Assembly (NCBI GenBank): GCA_025769875.1
Contig: JAGFNK010000083.1
Coordinates: 83,513-147,512, forward strand
DNA: 64,000 nucleotides
Reading direction: 5' to 3'
Origin: Russula earlei
Taxonomy: Eukaryota; Basidiomycota; Agaricomycetes; Russulales; Russulaceae
Notes under the pieces: model-generated
Told to the model about the DNA's origin: nothing
Seen by the model: the letters and a program-made list of their open reading frames with translations, nothing else
Database searches by the model: none
In this document: piece after piece, positions 10,332-19,279 of the stretch
Layout: every line of letters begins with the position of its first letter
How positions within the stretch are numbered: the first letter of the stretch is position 1
Made by a program: the position numbers and the translations under genes

Positions 10332-10619
10332 TTTGTGATACTCTCATCCTCCTGGGTACTCCCCTGCAACCGCTCAGTTTAAAGATTCCCCTCGCCTCCA
10401 AGGTACTCTTCAACGACTGCCTTGTTTGTAGCCCCTTCGCTGCACTGGCCTCTAGTCTTCGCCTTTGCCTCTTGCAACACCTACCAGTCCCTATCTGGTA
10501 CTTCCTCGTCATTTGGCTCATCCTCCTGTTCAACACCGCCCTCGCTGTGTACCATCTGTTCCGACCCTTGCCCACCTGCTCCTGAGTCCTTAGTGATCAG
10601 CAGTACATGTCTTGACATC

Positions 10620-10629
10620 TGGACAGTCT
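10620..10629 (+). promoter_or_regulatory. Primer-binding site of E(+)
   Basis: TGGACAGTCT lies two bases behind the 5' LTR and is fully complementary to 10322-10331 in the LTR. The rest of the leader to 10709 matches the minus-strand E element at 44735-44826. Confidence 0.65.
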
Positions 10630-10709
10630 CTCATCATCCCTGTATTGACCAGCCAATGCTCAAGTGTCCACTCCTAACTCCCCCACTTTGGTTAACACCT
10701 CCTTGTGCC

Positions 10710-11538
10710 TGTTACGAACCAAGGCCAGGGCCTGGCCATAGATTGTCCTCTTTCACTCAGGAGAGACCTCTCTCACTTTGCATTGCTGACTCCCTTCCAT
10801 TTTCTGGGCTATCCCTCCTGCGGTACAAGATATCGCTATTGCAAAGGCACTATAACACAACCAGGCACCCGTTTCCTATTCGGGTAATCATCGCGTGGCA
10901 GCCACATGGCCACCCAGCCACCAAGGACCCAAAACAGTGGCACAAACTCTTAGAAACTGTTGCATAAATCATCTGATGTCATCAAGGCTCCAATGACATC
11001 ATGGCTGACTGAGCGACTCCACGGTGACCTCATAGGCTCACTAAGCGCTCCACAGTGACATCATATTGATGTCATCGCTCCACAACAATCAGTAATGCGC
11101 TCAGTAAGCCTGAAACTTGACACAAGCAAGTTTATGCCTCTGTAGTCCTATTGGATGGTACCAAAGAGTCTAGAATAGTCCCAGGTCTTTGTAATCGACC
11201 TTGTACACTGTATATAAGCCCCAATGAAGCATGGCAGTCGTCAGACTGTCCATTTGTGATACTCTCATCTTCCTGGGTACTCCCCTGCGACCGCTAAGTT
11301 TAAAGATTCCCCTCGCTTCCAAGGTACTCTTCAACGACCGCCTTGTCTAAAGCCCCTTCGCTGCACTGTCCTCCAGTCTTCGACTCTGCCTCTTGCAACA
11401 CCTACCAGTCCCTATCTGGTACCTCCTCGTCGTTTGGCTCATCCTCCTGTTCAACGCCACCTTCGCCGCGTATCATCTGTTCTGACCTTTGCCCACCTGC
11501 TCCTGAGTCCTTAGTGATCAGCAGTACATGTCTTGACA
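10710..11538 (+). mobile_element. LTR-E3, extra E LTR at a rearrangement
   Basis: A complete 829 bp E LTR. Its flanks GTGCC and ATGTG do not match. On its left is the E leader, on its right an inverted fragment of element I. It therefore marks a recombination or deletion junction, not a simple insertion. Confidence 0.8.
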
Positions 11539-12453
11539 ATGTGTATGCTATGTTCACCTTCGATTTCCAGCTTGTCCACTTGCCACTACCTTTCCTAGGG
11601 AGTCTGGACTTGTGTGCCCGCTTACCACTGTCTATGCCAATGACAGTAGGGGTCTTTACAGAAGTATGTGTGTGTCCAACCATGCTGCTCATCGAGGGTC
11701 ACGTAGTACACCTTCTTCTTGTCATGGAGAGGTCTGTATAGATTCTCTCCCTTGACTACTTCAGCATAGGTTGCTGACCGTATGATGACTAGATCCTAGT
11801 CCTAAGGCTTCCTGCCTATTTCTGGTTCGCTTTCACAGCGATGTCTGTGATAGAAGCTCCACTAATGTTAAGGCTCCAAAGTGCCTTAAATAAGATCAAT
11901 GGTTGTGTCTATGAACGTGTCCTACCAATGCAGATATGCTTGAGTCAAGCAAGCAATACTCGTGGAGGGGAAGGAGTGTTAGATCCTTCTAGAGTATGAC
12001 AACAAGATGAGAGGGGCTCTGCAGAAGGGGTAGGAGTCAACTATTTGGGATTGGCAAACTAAGTCCAGCTTAAGGCCCAACTGTTTCTACTGGAGGCTTT
12101 ATATAGCCCTACAGGAATAAGGTTCATGCTACTGTAGTACTGGTTGGTGCTATAGAAGCAAAAGGCGGCTCATAGAAGCGAGGTTGCTTCTATGTAAACG
12201 ATCTTGGTGCTGGAAGCATTAAGTGCTTCCCCAATCAAGGAATCGACGTACATGGCGGTACAGGAACATCTGGGACAGAAGCAATGCTACTCATTGCTTC
12301 TTCAGTACATCCTCTGAAAGATATGATCAATGCGTTCTGAATGTGATGTCAACGAACATGAACAATCAAGATCTGACGCACGCATAATGCAAACAGTGCA
12401 GTCCATAGTTCAGGTGTTCCGGCATCTTCCGGACCCCAAACCACTCGGTGACA
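11539..12453 (-). mobile_element. Inverted 5' fragment of an I element (LTR-I1 plus start of gag)
   Basis: The minus strand carries LTR-I (11866-12453, 588 bp, TGTCACCGAGTGG to GCCTTAACA), then the I leader and the first codons of the gag region, including the short frame with GWTHTYFCKDPYCHWH. It stops at LTR-E3 within the gag codons around HSIR. Its right end abuts E gag codons directly. Confidence 0.85.
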
Positions 12454-13376
12454 CAGAACCCTTTGATGGAAAGGCTGATAACGCAGAAGCCTTTTGGGCA
12501 GCTTTGGCCAATTATTACTACATCAATGGCAACTCCTTTACAGATGAAAGCAAGAAAGTCGCCGCTGCACTAACCCACTTTAAAGTAGGAACACCTGCTG
12601 GAGCATGGGCTAGAGAACAAACCACTAAGGCTATGGCTCATACAGTAGCAGACTATGGATCATGGGACGACTTCAAGAAAGCCTTTGCCGATCACTTCAT
12701 CCCTGCAGAAGCAGAATTAGCCTCCGCTAACACCATGCACACCTATTATCAAGGGAAACTACCATTTAATGAATGGTATCAGAAATGGTCACACCACGCA
12801 TCACGAGCTACCACCGACAAAAGAACAAAGATGTACGCATTTAGGAAGAATATTAACCTGGCCCTACATCAGAAAATATTGGGGATCACACCGACACCAA
12901 CTACACTTACAGCTCTTGTCAAAGCAGCAAGAGAATTTGACAACCTTTTCCACCTATACAACTCCACTGCTTTTCGAGGAGGACGCTCTGTGCATGCCCA
13001 AGGATTAAACACTCAAGGATCAGACAATCCATTTGAAATTAACTTGTACCAAGGAGAACCTAACAAACGACCCTGGGAATCCAGAAGTGAAAGGAAACCC
13101 CTCACAGATGCAGAGAAACAGTTTCGACGCAAGAACAACCTCTGTTATTATTGTGGAAAGAAGAACCATATGGCAAATCAATGTAGAGCAAAGAAAGCAG
13201 CCCAAGGATGCCAATGACAAGGATCTTGCCCCCAAACAGTCAGAGCTACAACCATCCAAGATGAAAACATTGAACCTACACAAGAAGAACCCATTCCTGT
13301 TGCATCATTGACAACTTGGAGAGAAACACTTGCGGACTCAATCCTCCACCCAAGATCTGCTCCTATGGATTTTTAA
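12454..13376 (+). pseudogene. E(+) gag, N-terminally truncated
   Basis: The capsid domain of the E-family Gag starts immediately behind the inverted I fragment (EPFDGKADNAEAFWAALANYY) and runs to the CCHC knuckle CYYCGKKNHMANQC near 13141. A TGA at 13215-13217 (CAA or CGA in the sister copy context) is followed in the same frame by about 50 more residues, ending in APMDF and TAA at 13374. The N-terminal 157-residue domain present in the minus-strand copy (42281 downwards) is missing here, replaced by the rearranged block. Apart from that the capsid is uninterrupted. The GGATTTT heptamer overlaps the last codons and pol follows in the -1 frame. Confidence 0.8.
13367..13373 (+). promoter_or_regulatory. 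Putative -1 frameshift heptamer of E(+)
   Basis: G GAT TTT in gag frame, directly before the TAA stop. The -1 frame continues as GFLIGPPSA into protease. Confidence 0.55.
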
Positions 13377-15966
13377 TTGGACCCCCTTCTGCATCAAGAA
13401 GGGACGTGGTCCAAATCAGTACGATACAACGAGAAATCAATTACCCCAAGGTTTTTACCAAGAATATTCGCTCCCCATCTATTGCCTTGAAAGTTACTTT
13501 AGTGGGGAAAACAAGTGGCAAAGAAATCGGTGCAAGAGCCCTGCTCGACAGTGGAGCAGAAGGAATGATAATCCACGAATGATTTGCACAAAGACACCAC
13601 CTGCACCTCCGAACTATGACCAGACCATTGACAGCACAAAATGTAGATGGAACACAAAATGCCAATGGACTAATACACTTTAGCACCATCCAAAGACTTC
13701 GCATTCAAGTGCACACAGGCGCTACTCATGACGAACAAGCAGAATTCCTTGTCACTAACATTGGAGATCACGACATCATCTTAGGAACAGATTGGCTATG
13801 ACACCACAACCCAGATATCGATTGGGCAAATGACACAATCACACTGAGGAATTGCCCCCAAACCTGCCTTACCATGCACCCAAGCATAACCATTGCATCT
13901 GCATCTGGAACACGGAATTACCAAATACAAGCACTTACTTTTCCTGAAGAAGAAGAACCTGAGTTTGCAAATGTTGCTGCACTAATCTTCCCAGATACTG
14001 AAGGACTATTGAACCCATGTGTTGACAAACAAATCTACAATGCATTTAGACTAGTGACAATCAGCATAAGAGCCAAATCAACCACAGCTACCAAACTAGC
14101 CCATGCAGAAACACCCCCCAAGACATTAGACGAACTTATCCCTGCCCAGTTCTTGAAATGGCAAAAGGTTTTTGACAAACAAGCTTCTCAACGCCTTCCT
14201 GCTCACCAACCATGGGACCATGCAATCAATCTAAAACCAGGGATCGCCCGACGCGATTCTGGCATCTACTGACTTACTCCCAAGGAACTACAAGCCCTAA
14301 AAGAATACTTAGACGAACATTTGAAAAGAGGCACAATCCGACCATCAAAATAGCTATTGCCAGCCCATTCTTCTTTGTAGAAAAGAAAGGAGGAAATCTA
14401 CGACCGGTACAAGACTACAGAGCCCTGAATACAGCAACTGTCAAAGACGCATATCCATTACCTTTGATTCCTGAATTAATTGACAAACTCCAAGGAGCTC
14501 AATACTTCACCAAGTTTGACGTATGATGGGGATACAACAATATCCACCTAAGAGAGGGTGATGAACACCTCGCAGCATTCAAGACACCATTAGGACTCTT
14601 CAAGCCATTGATAATGACATTTGGTCTCTGCAACGCCCCAGCCACTTTCCAACACTTTATGAACACCATCCTAGCAAAATATGTTGCCACTGAACGAGTG
14701 GTCATTTACCGAGATGATATACTGATCATGGCGCAAACCTTGAACGAATTAGACAACTGGACACACAAGGTCCTAAAGACACTCCAAGACCATGACTTAT
14801 ACTTGAAACCAGAGAAATGCACTTTTCGACAAACCTCTATTAGTTACCTAGGCATCAATATCTCCCAAGGACGAATATTGATGGACCAAGACAAGTTAAT
14901 AGGTATTACAATGTGGCCTACTCCAACCAACATTACAGAAGTACAAGCATTTCTAGGATTCTGCAACTTCTATCGACAATTTATCCACCAATACTCACGG
15001 ATAGCGCAACCCTTGTTTAACTTAACAAAGAAAGAAAACCCCTTCAAGTGGGAAGACAATGAAGAACAAGCATTTCAAAAACCAGTCCAAGCATTCACAA
15101 CTGCCCCGATCCTCATGTTACCTGATCATACTAAACCCTTTTGACTCATCTGCGATGCAAGCAACTTTGCAGTCGGCGCAATCTTGGAACAACCTGATGA
15201 ATTTAATAGATATCACCCAGTAGCCTATTTCTCGAAATCCTTGGACCCCGCACAATGAAATTACATGATCTACGATAAAGAACTCCTTGCTATTGTCTTA
15301 TCCCTCTGGCACTTCCGACACTACTTTGAAGGCGCTACACACCCCATTGATCTATGGACAGACCACAATAACTTAACATACTTCATGACAAAACAAAAAC
15401 TCACAAGACGACAAGCCCTGATGGGCACTCCTTCTCAGCAACTTTTGACTTCACTATCACCCATCACCCAGGAATTATGAACAAAGCAGACAGTCTGTCC
15501 AGGCGGCCAGACTTTAAAGAGGGGATACAAAATGAAAACAATGGAAAGGTGCTCCTAGATGACAAATTTTTTAAAATTAGAGCAACACGCACCTCTGCTA
15601 CAGAACCAATCGGCAACCAAGAACTTCGACAACAACTACAATCTAGTAAAGACTATGACCCAGAAGTATCTAACACATTAGCAATCATTATAAAGAATGG
15701 ACCAAGATGATTATCCAAAGGCTTACAGGACTGGAACCTCGAAGATGGACTAATATTATTCAAAGGAAAAGTGTATATCCCAACAATGACACCCTAAGAA
15801 AGAAAATTCTGAAACTACATCATGACTCCCTCGCCACTGGGCATCCTGGCCAATGGAGAACTTACGAACTAATCAGCCAAAACTATTGGTGGCCAGGAAT
15901 GCTAACCTATGTCAAAAGTTACATAGACAGTTGCGCAATTTGCCAAAGTACAAAGAACCGCCCAAA
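13369..15966 (+). pseudogene. E(+) pol first part: protease, RT, RNase H, integrase N-terminus
   Basis: In order: protease (ALLDSGAEGMIIHE, ~13540; DIILGTDWL), RT palm and fingers ([19 protein letters not shown], ~14367; the catalytic motif is YRDD at 14707 instead of the common YMDD), RNase H ([19 protein letters not shown]), and the start of the integrase zinc domain (HHDSLATGHPG...CAICQ, ~15817-15950). TGA stops stand near 13580, 13799, 14270, 14524, 15142, 15256 and 15708. Nearly all fit CGA-to-TGA, and at 13580 and 15142 the minus-strand copy still has CGA. One extra base near 15420 shifts the frame ([10 protein letters not shown] in the sister). The reading is cut at 15966 by element I, with duplication CCAAA, and resumes at 26122. 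Confidence 0.8.
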
Positions 15967-16313
15967 TGTTACTGAGTGGTTTGGGGTCCGAAGATGCCGG
16001 AACACCTGAACTATGGACTGCACCATTTGTATTATGCGTGCGTCAGATCTTGATCGTTTATGTTCCTTGATATCACGTTAGGAGCGCGTTGATCGTATCT
16101 TTCAGAAGATGTACTGAAGAAGCAATGAGTAGCATTGCTTCTGTCCCAGATGTTCCTGTACCACCACGTACGTTGATTCCTTGATTGGGGAAGCACTTAA
16201 TGCTTCCAGCACCGAGATCGTTTACATAGAAGCAACCTCGCTTCTATGAGCTGCCTTTTGCTTCTATAGCACCAACCAGTACTACAGTAGTACGAACCTT
16301 ATTCCTGTAAGGC

Positions 16314-16359
16314 TATATAAAGCCTCCAGTAGAAACAGTTGAGCCTTAAGCTCGACTTA
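16314..16359 (+). promoter_or_regulatory. TATA box and self-primer segment of element I
   Basis: TATATAAAG at 16314 and, 34 bases on, AAGCTCGACTTA at 16348-16359, exactly complementary to the PBS at 17102-17113. The left dyad arm GTTGAGC and spacer CTTAA precede it. Confidence 0.7.
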
Positions 16360-16370
16360 GTTTGCCAATC

Positions 16371-16913
16371 TGTTAAGATCTGACAGATCTTAGTACCGAC
16401 TCTTCTGGTGAAAGAGTTGCTTGATATAGTTCAAGCACTAGACTTCGAACCCTTTGATATTATCTCAGGAAGATTGAATGTAGAAAAGAGAGGGGCCTCT
16501 TTCAGTTAGAGTCTGCACTATAGTTTTGTTTTTAGATCGTGTGACAAGATAGTTATCTTTGCCAAAAGGTGTAAGTCAAGCGTAAGGCTCGACTTCTTGG
16601 TACTACAGACTATTTATACGATATCTCGATAACTACTGATCCGATTCGTATGAAACTCGGGGTGTACATAGCTGAGAACCAGTAGTATCCAAATACAGAA
16701 AGCGCAATTCAGAATGTCAGAAATGACCCACGCGTGAGTCATTCTTTCCTAGCAATCAGTAAGCAATCAATAAGCAATCAGTAAGCAATCAGTAAGCAAT
16801 CAGTAAGCCATCAGTAAGCCATCACTAAGCCAGATTGATAAGCGGGCACATGAGTAATCACAGATGAGTCAGCAGAAACAGACGACAGTTCGAGAGTCAA
16901 GAGAATCTTAACA
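16371..16913 (-). mobile_element. LTR-H2, solo LTR inside LTR-I2
   Basis: 543 bp with a perfect CAATC duplication (16366-16370 and 16914-16918). Same orientation as H1. Contains short direct repeats of CAATCAGTAAG near 16750-16810 that are fewer in H1. Confidence 0.9.
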
Positions 16914-17101
16914 CAATCCCAAACAGTTGACTCCTACCCCGTCTGCAGAGCCCCTCTCATCTTGTTGTCATACTCTAGAAGGATCTAACACTCCTTCCCC
17001 TCCACGAGTATTGCTTGCTTGACTCAAGCATATCTGCATTGGTAGGACGCATTTATAGACGCGACCATTGATCTTATTTAAGGCACTTTGGAGCCTTAAC
17101 A

Positions 17102-17113
17102 TAAGTCGAGCTT
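17102..17113 (+). promoter_or_regulatory. Primer-binding site of element I
   Basis: TAAGTCGAGCTT starts at the first base behind the LTR and pairs over 12 bases with 16348-16359. Confidence 0.7.
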
Positions 17114-17164
17114 CTATCACAGACATCGCTGTGAAAGCGAACCAGAAATAGGCAGGAAGCCTAA

Positions 17165-17344
17165 AGACTAGGATCTAGTCATCATACGGTCACAACCTAC
17201 GCTGAAGTAGTCAAGGGAGAGAATCTATACAGACCTCTCCACGACAAGAAGAAGGTGTACTACGTGACTCTCGACGAGCAGCACGGTTGGACACACGCAT
17301 ACTTCTGTAAAGACCCCTACTGTCATTGGCATAGACAGTGGTAA
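17165..17344 (+). CDS. Short frame upstream of gag, in gag phase, unknown
   Basis: After a TAA at 17162 the gag frame is open to a TAA at 17342, with a protein-like C-terminal half (KKVYYVTLDEQHGWTHAYF, then CKDPYCHWHRQW). No ATG is present. A second stop (TAG, 17369) separates it from the gag frame used here. The inverted fragment at 11539-11865 keeps the same open frame and the same Cys/His-rich end. It may be the true Gag N-terminus read through or joined in some way, or a short leader peptide. Function unknown. Confidence 0.35.
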   Translation, partial: RLGSSHHTVTTYAEVVKGENLYRPLHDKKKVYYVTLDEQHGWTHAYFCKDPYCHWHRQW

Positions 17345-17386
17345 GAGGGCAGACAAGTCCCGACTCCTTAGGAAAGGCAGTGGCGA

Positions 17387-19279
17387 GTGGACAAACTGGA
17401 AATCGAAGGAGAACATAGCATACGCGTAAAGTTCAACCAGAAATCAAAGCAAGGAACCAAATTTGGTTGGTTCAAAGCTAGAGAGAGGGACGATCTACCC
17501 TCAGGAATCAAAGGAACTGCCATCTGGTGTTGGGCAGACCAGGAAGGGCCTAACAGATACGAGGTCCGATACAAAGGAAGCTACCTTCCTTGTGAATACA
17601 TCAACGATCAGTGGTACTTTGTTGATTACCACAAAGGACATCCCTACGCAGGAGAGGACGAAGACATCGACGAATATAAGGTCTTAGGTTTAGGAACCAA
17701 GACAGATCCTTATACTACTCATTGGGAAGCCAGAAGCTCAGTAGTAGACGACCCAGCTCCATTGATACAAAAGTCATCAAGTGGAGAAACAGAACAGTCG
17801 GACCCTCCGACTACAGATCAGAAAGCAGAAGCACCAGAAGTATTGGAGCTAGCTGAAAGACTAGAGCAGACAGTACACGTCTCGCCCATTGAACCAACAA
17901 TTGTTGAAGAACCAGAAGAATCAGTCGAAATGGCTACCATTGCAGCAACGCAGACAGCCACCATTGCCACCCAGACAGCAGGTGGAAGAGCAGGGCCCAT
18001 CATCGTAGTAAACCCTGGAGGAGGACCACCTGGAGCAGGAGGACCACCTGGAGGTGGAGGAGTCCCCTTCGGACCCGGAGGTCCACCAGTACCAGGAGGA
18101 GGCCCACCTGGAGGAGGCCCTCCGGCAGGGGGACCACCAGCAGCACCTCCTGTAGGACCAGGGGCAAATCTGGCACCTCAGCCGGCACCAGGCCCCCATG
18201 GGGGCAATGGATCTCTCAAAGGAGACCCTCCTGAAGTCTTCAAAGGAGACAGGAAAAAGACGAAGTACTTTGTCCAGGATTTCAATCTATGGAATCTGCT
18301 CAACAGCGACAACCCGACCATGACTATTCCAATGAAACGAGTAGCCCTAGCTCTCACCTACATCAAAGGAGAGAAAGTGCATGAATGGGTGGTCAATCAA
18401 ACGAACCTGGTAGAAGCAAAAAGAAATGGGGACCCGCCGTCTCCCTATGCACCAGTGCAGCTAGATCCAACTGACATGCTCTTTTGGACCGAATTTGTGG
18501 ATGACTTCTTCAGAGAATTCAAAGATACCACAGAGCCTGAAGACACTTTCATGGAGCTACAACAACTGTCCATGTCTAAAGCAGCATCACTGGATGACTA
18601 TACCAGCAAGTTCCTTGTTCTGCTCAGTAAAGCAGGATGGGACCAGAATTCACCAGGAGCAGTAGAAGCCTACAAGGCTGGACTAATCACCTGGCTGGTG
18701 CGACGAATCTACAATCGACCAGTCAGAGATATACCTGCCATCAATGATCTACGAGCATGGATCAATGCTGCGAGGGAAGAACAGGCCAGAGACCAGCTCA
18801 TGAAAGCCAATATTGGATCTGGAGGTGGATCGTTGACCACCAGGGAAAATCGCATGAAATCCCTACAGGTTGGGAAAAGGCGAAACCACAGAGATCCGAA
18901 TGCCATGGAAGTGGACTCAGTATCCACTGATGCAGCAAGGACCAAGCGACGTCCTCCTCTGACAGAGGAAAAGAAGAAACTGCTAGCAGAAGGGAAATGC
19001 TTTATCTGCAAGAAAGCAGGACATATCAGTCGGAACTGTCCTGACAAGGACAGAGTCAAGAAGAAATCAAGTAACCCAAGGGACAAAGGGAAAGCTCGAG
19101 CTCTGGAAACAGAGAAGGAGGACGACTCAGGGGACAGTGGAAATGAAAGCACTGTCTCCGGGCAATCTACATCTCCTCCTCCTACCTATAACAAAAGCTC
19201 CTCCTCGGCGTCCATAAAGAAGATGTCCACCAAACAGAAGGAGGACTTGTTGGAAGAACTGATGGAACAGGGTTTTTAG
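17387..19279 (+). CDS. gag: Element I Gag, intact
   Basis: 630 codons with no interruption. Layout: N-terminal domain (residues 1-120, FGWFKARERDD, WCWADQEG), an acidic Glu-rich stretch (130-190), a very Gly/Pro-rich linker (205-280, repeated GGPPGGG), the capsid domain (285-480, PEVFKGDRKKTKYFVQDFN), and a CCHC knuckle CFICKKAGHISRNC at about 538-551, followed by a Lys/Ser-rich end. The start is uncertain: the open frame begins after TAG 17369 and the first codon shown is GTG at 17387. The first ATG in frame is well inside (MATIAATQT), so translation may depend on an unusual start or on the upstream frame. The GGGTTTT heptamer lies at the last two codons and pol follows in -1. Confidence 0.85.
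   Translation: MDKLEIEGEHSIRVKFNQKSKQGTKFGWFKARERDDLPSGIKGTAIWCWADQEGPNRYEVRYKGSYLPCEYINDQWYFVDYHKGHPYAGEDEDIDEYKVLGLGTKTDPYTTHWEARSSVVDDPAPLIQKSSSGETEQSDPPTTDQKAEAPEVLELAERLEQTVHVSPIEPTIVEEPEESVEMATIAATQTATIATQTAGGRAGPIIVVNPGGGPPGAGGPPGGGGVPFGPGGPPVPGGGPPGGGPPAGGPPAAPPVGPGANLAPQPAPGPHGGNGSLKGDPPEVFKGDRKKTKYFVQDFNLWNLLNSDNPTMTIPMKRVALALTYIKGEKVHEWVVNQTNLVEAKRNGDPPSPYAPVQLDPTDMLFWTEFVDDFFREFKDTTEPEDTFMELQQLSMSKAASLDDYTSKFLVLLSKAGWDQNSPGAVEAYKAGLITWLVRRIYNRPVRDIPAINDLRAWINAAREEQARDQLMKANIGSGGGSLTTRENRMKSLQVGKRRNHRDPNAMEVDSVSTDAARTKRRPPLTEEKKKLLAEGKCFICKKAGHISRNCPDKDRVKKKSSNPRDKGKARALETEKEDDSGDSGNESTVSGQSTSPPPTYNKSSSSASIKKMSTKQKEDLLEELMEQGF
19270..19276 (+). promoter_or_regulatory. Putative -1 frameshift heptamer of element I
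   Basis: G GGT TTT in the gag frame, immediately followed by the TAG stop. This matches the X XXY YYZ rule of -1 ribosomal frameshifting. The -1 frame is open from here through the protease. Confidence 0.65.

Larger units (their letters stand above)
9249..10617 (+). mobile_element. LTR-E2, 5' LTR of E(+) (contains LTR-H1)
   Basis: It starts TGTTATGAACC and ends CATGTCTTGACA. Without the 535 bp guest H1 and its duplicated five bases it is 829 bp, the family standard. The primer-binding site and the leader of the E family follow directly. Confidence 0.9.
15967..17101 (+). mobile_element. LTR-I2, 5' LTR of element I (contains LTR-H2)
   Basis: It runs from TGTTACTGAGTGG to GCCTTAACA. 587 bp after subtracting H2 and five duplicated bases. 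The TATA box is at 16314. Confidence 0.9.

Noticed and set aside
16746..16815. CRISPR-like or satellite array of CAATCAGTAAG units in LTR-H2
   Set aside because: Only a few short degenerate units inside an LTR, without spacers; simple local slippage.
18709..19152. 147-codon minus-strand ORF over element I gag
   Set aside because: Shadow of the intact Gag frame on the other strand.
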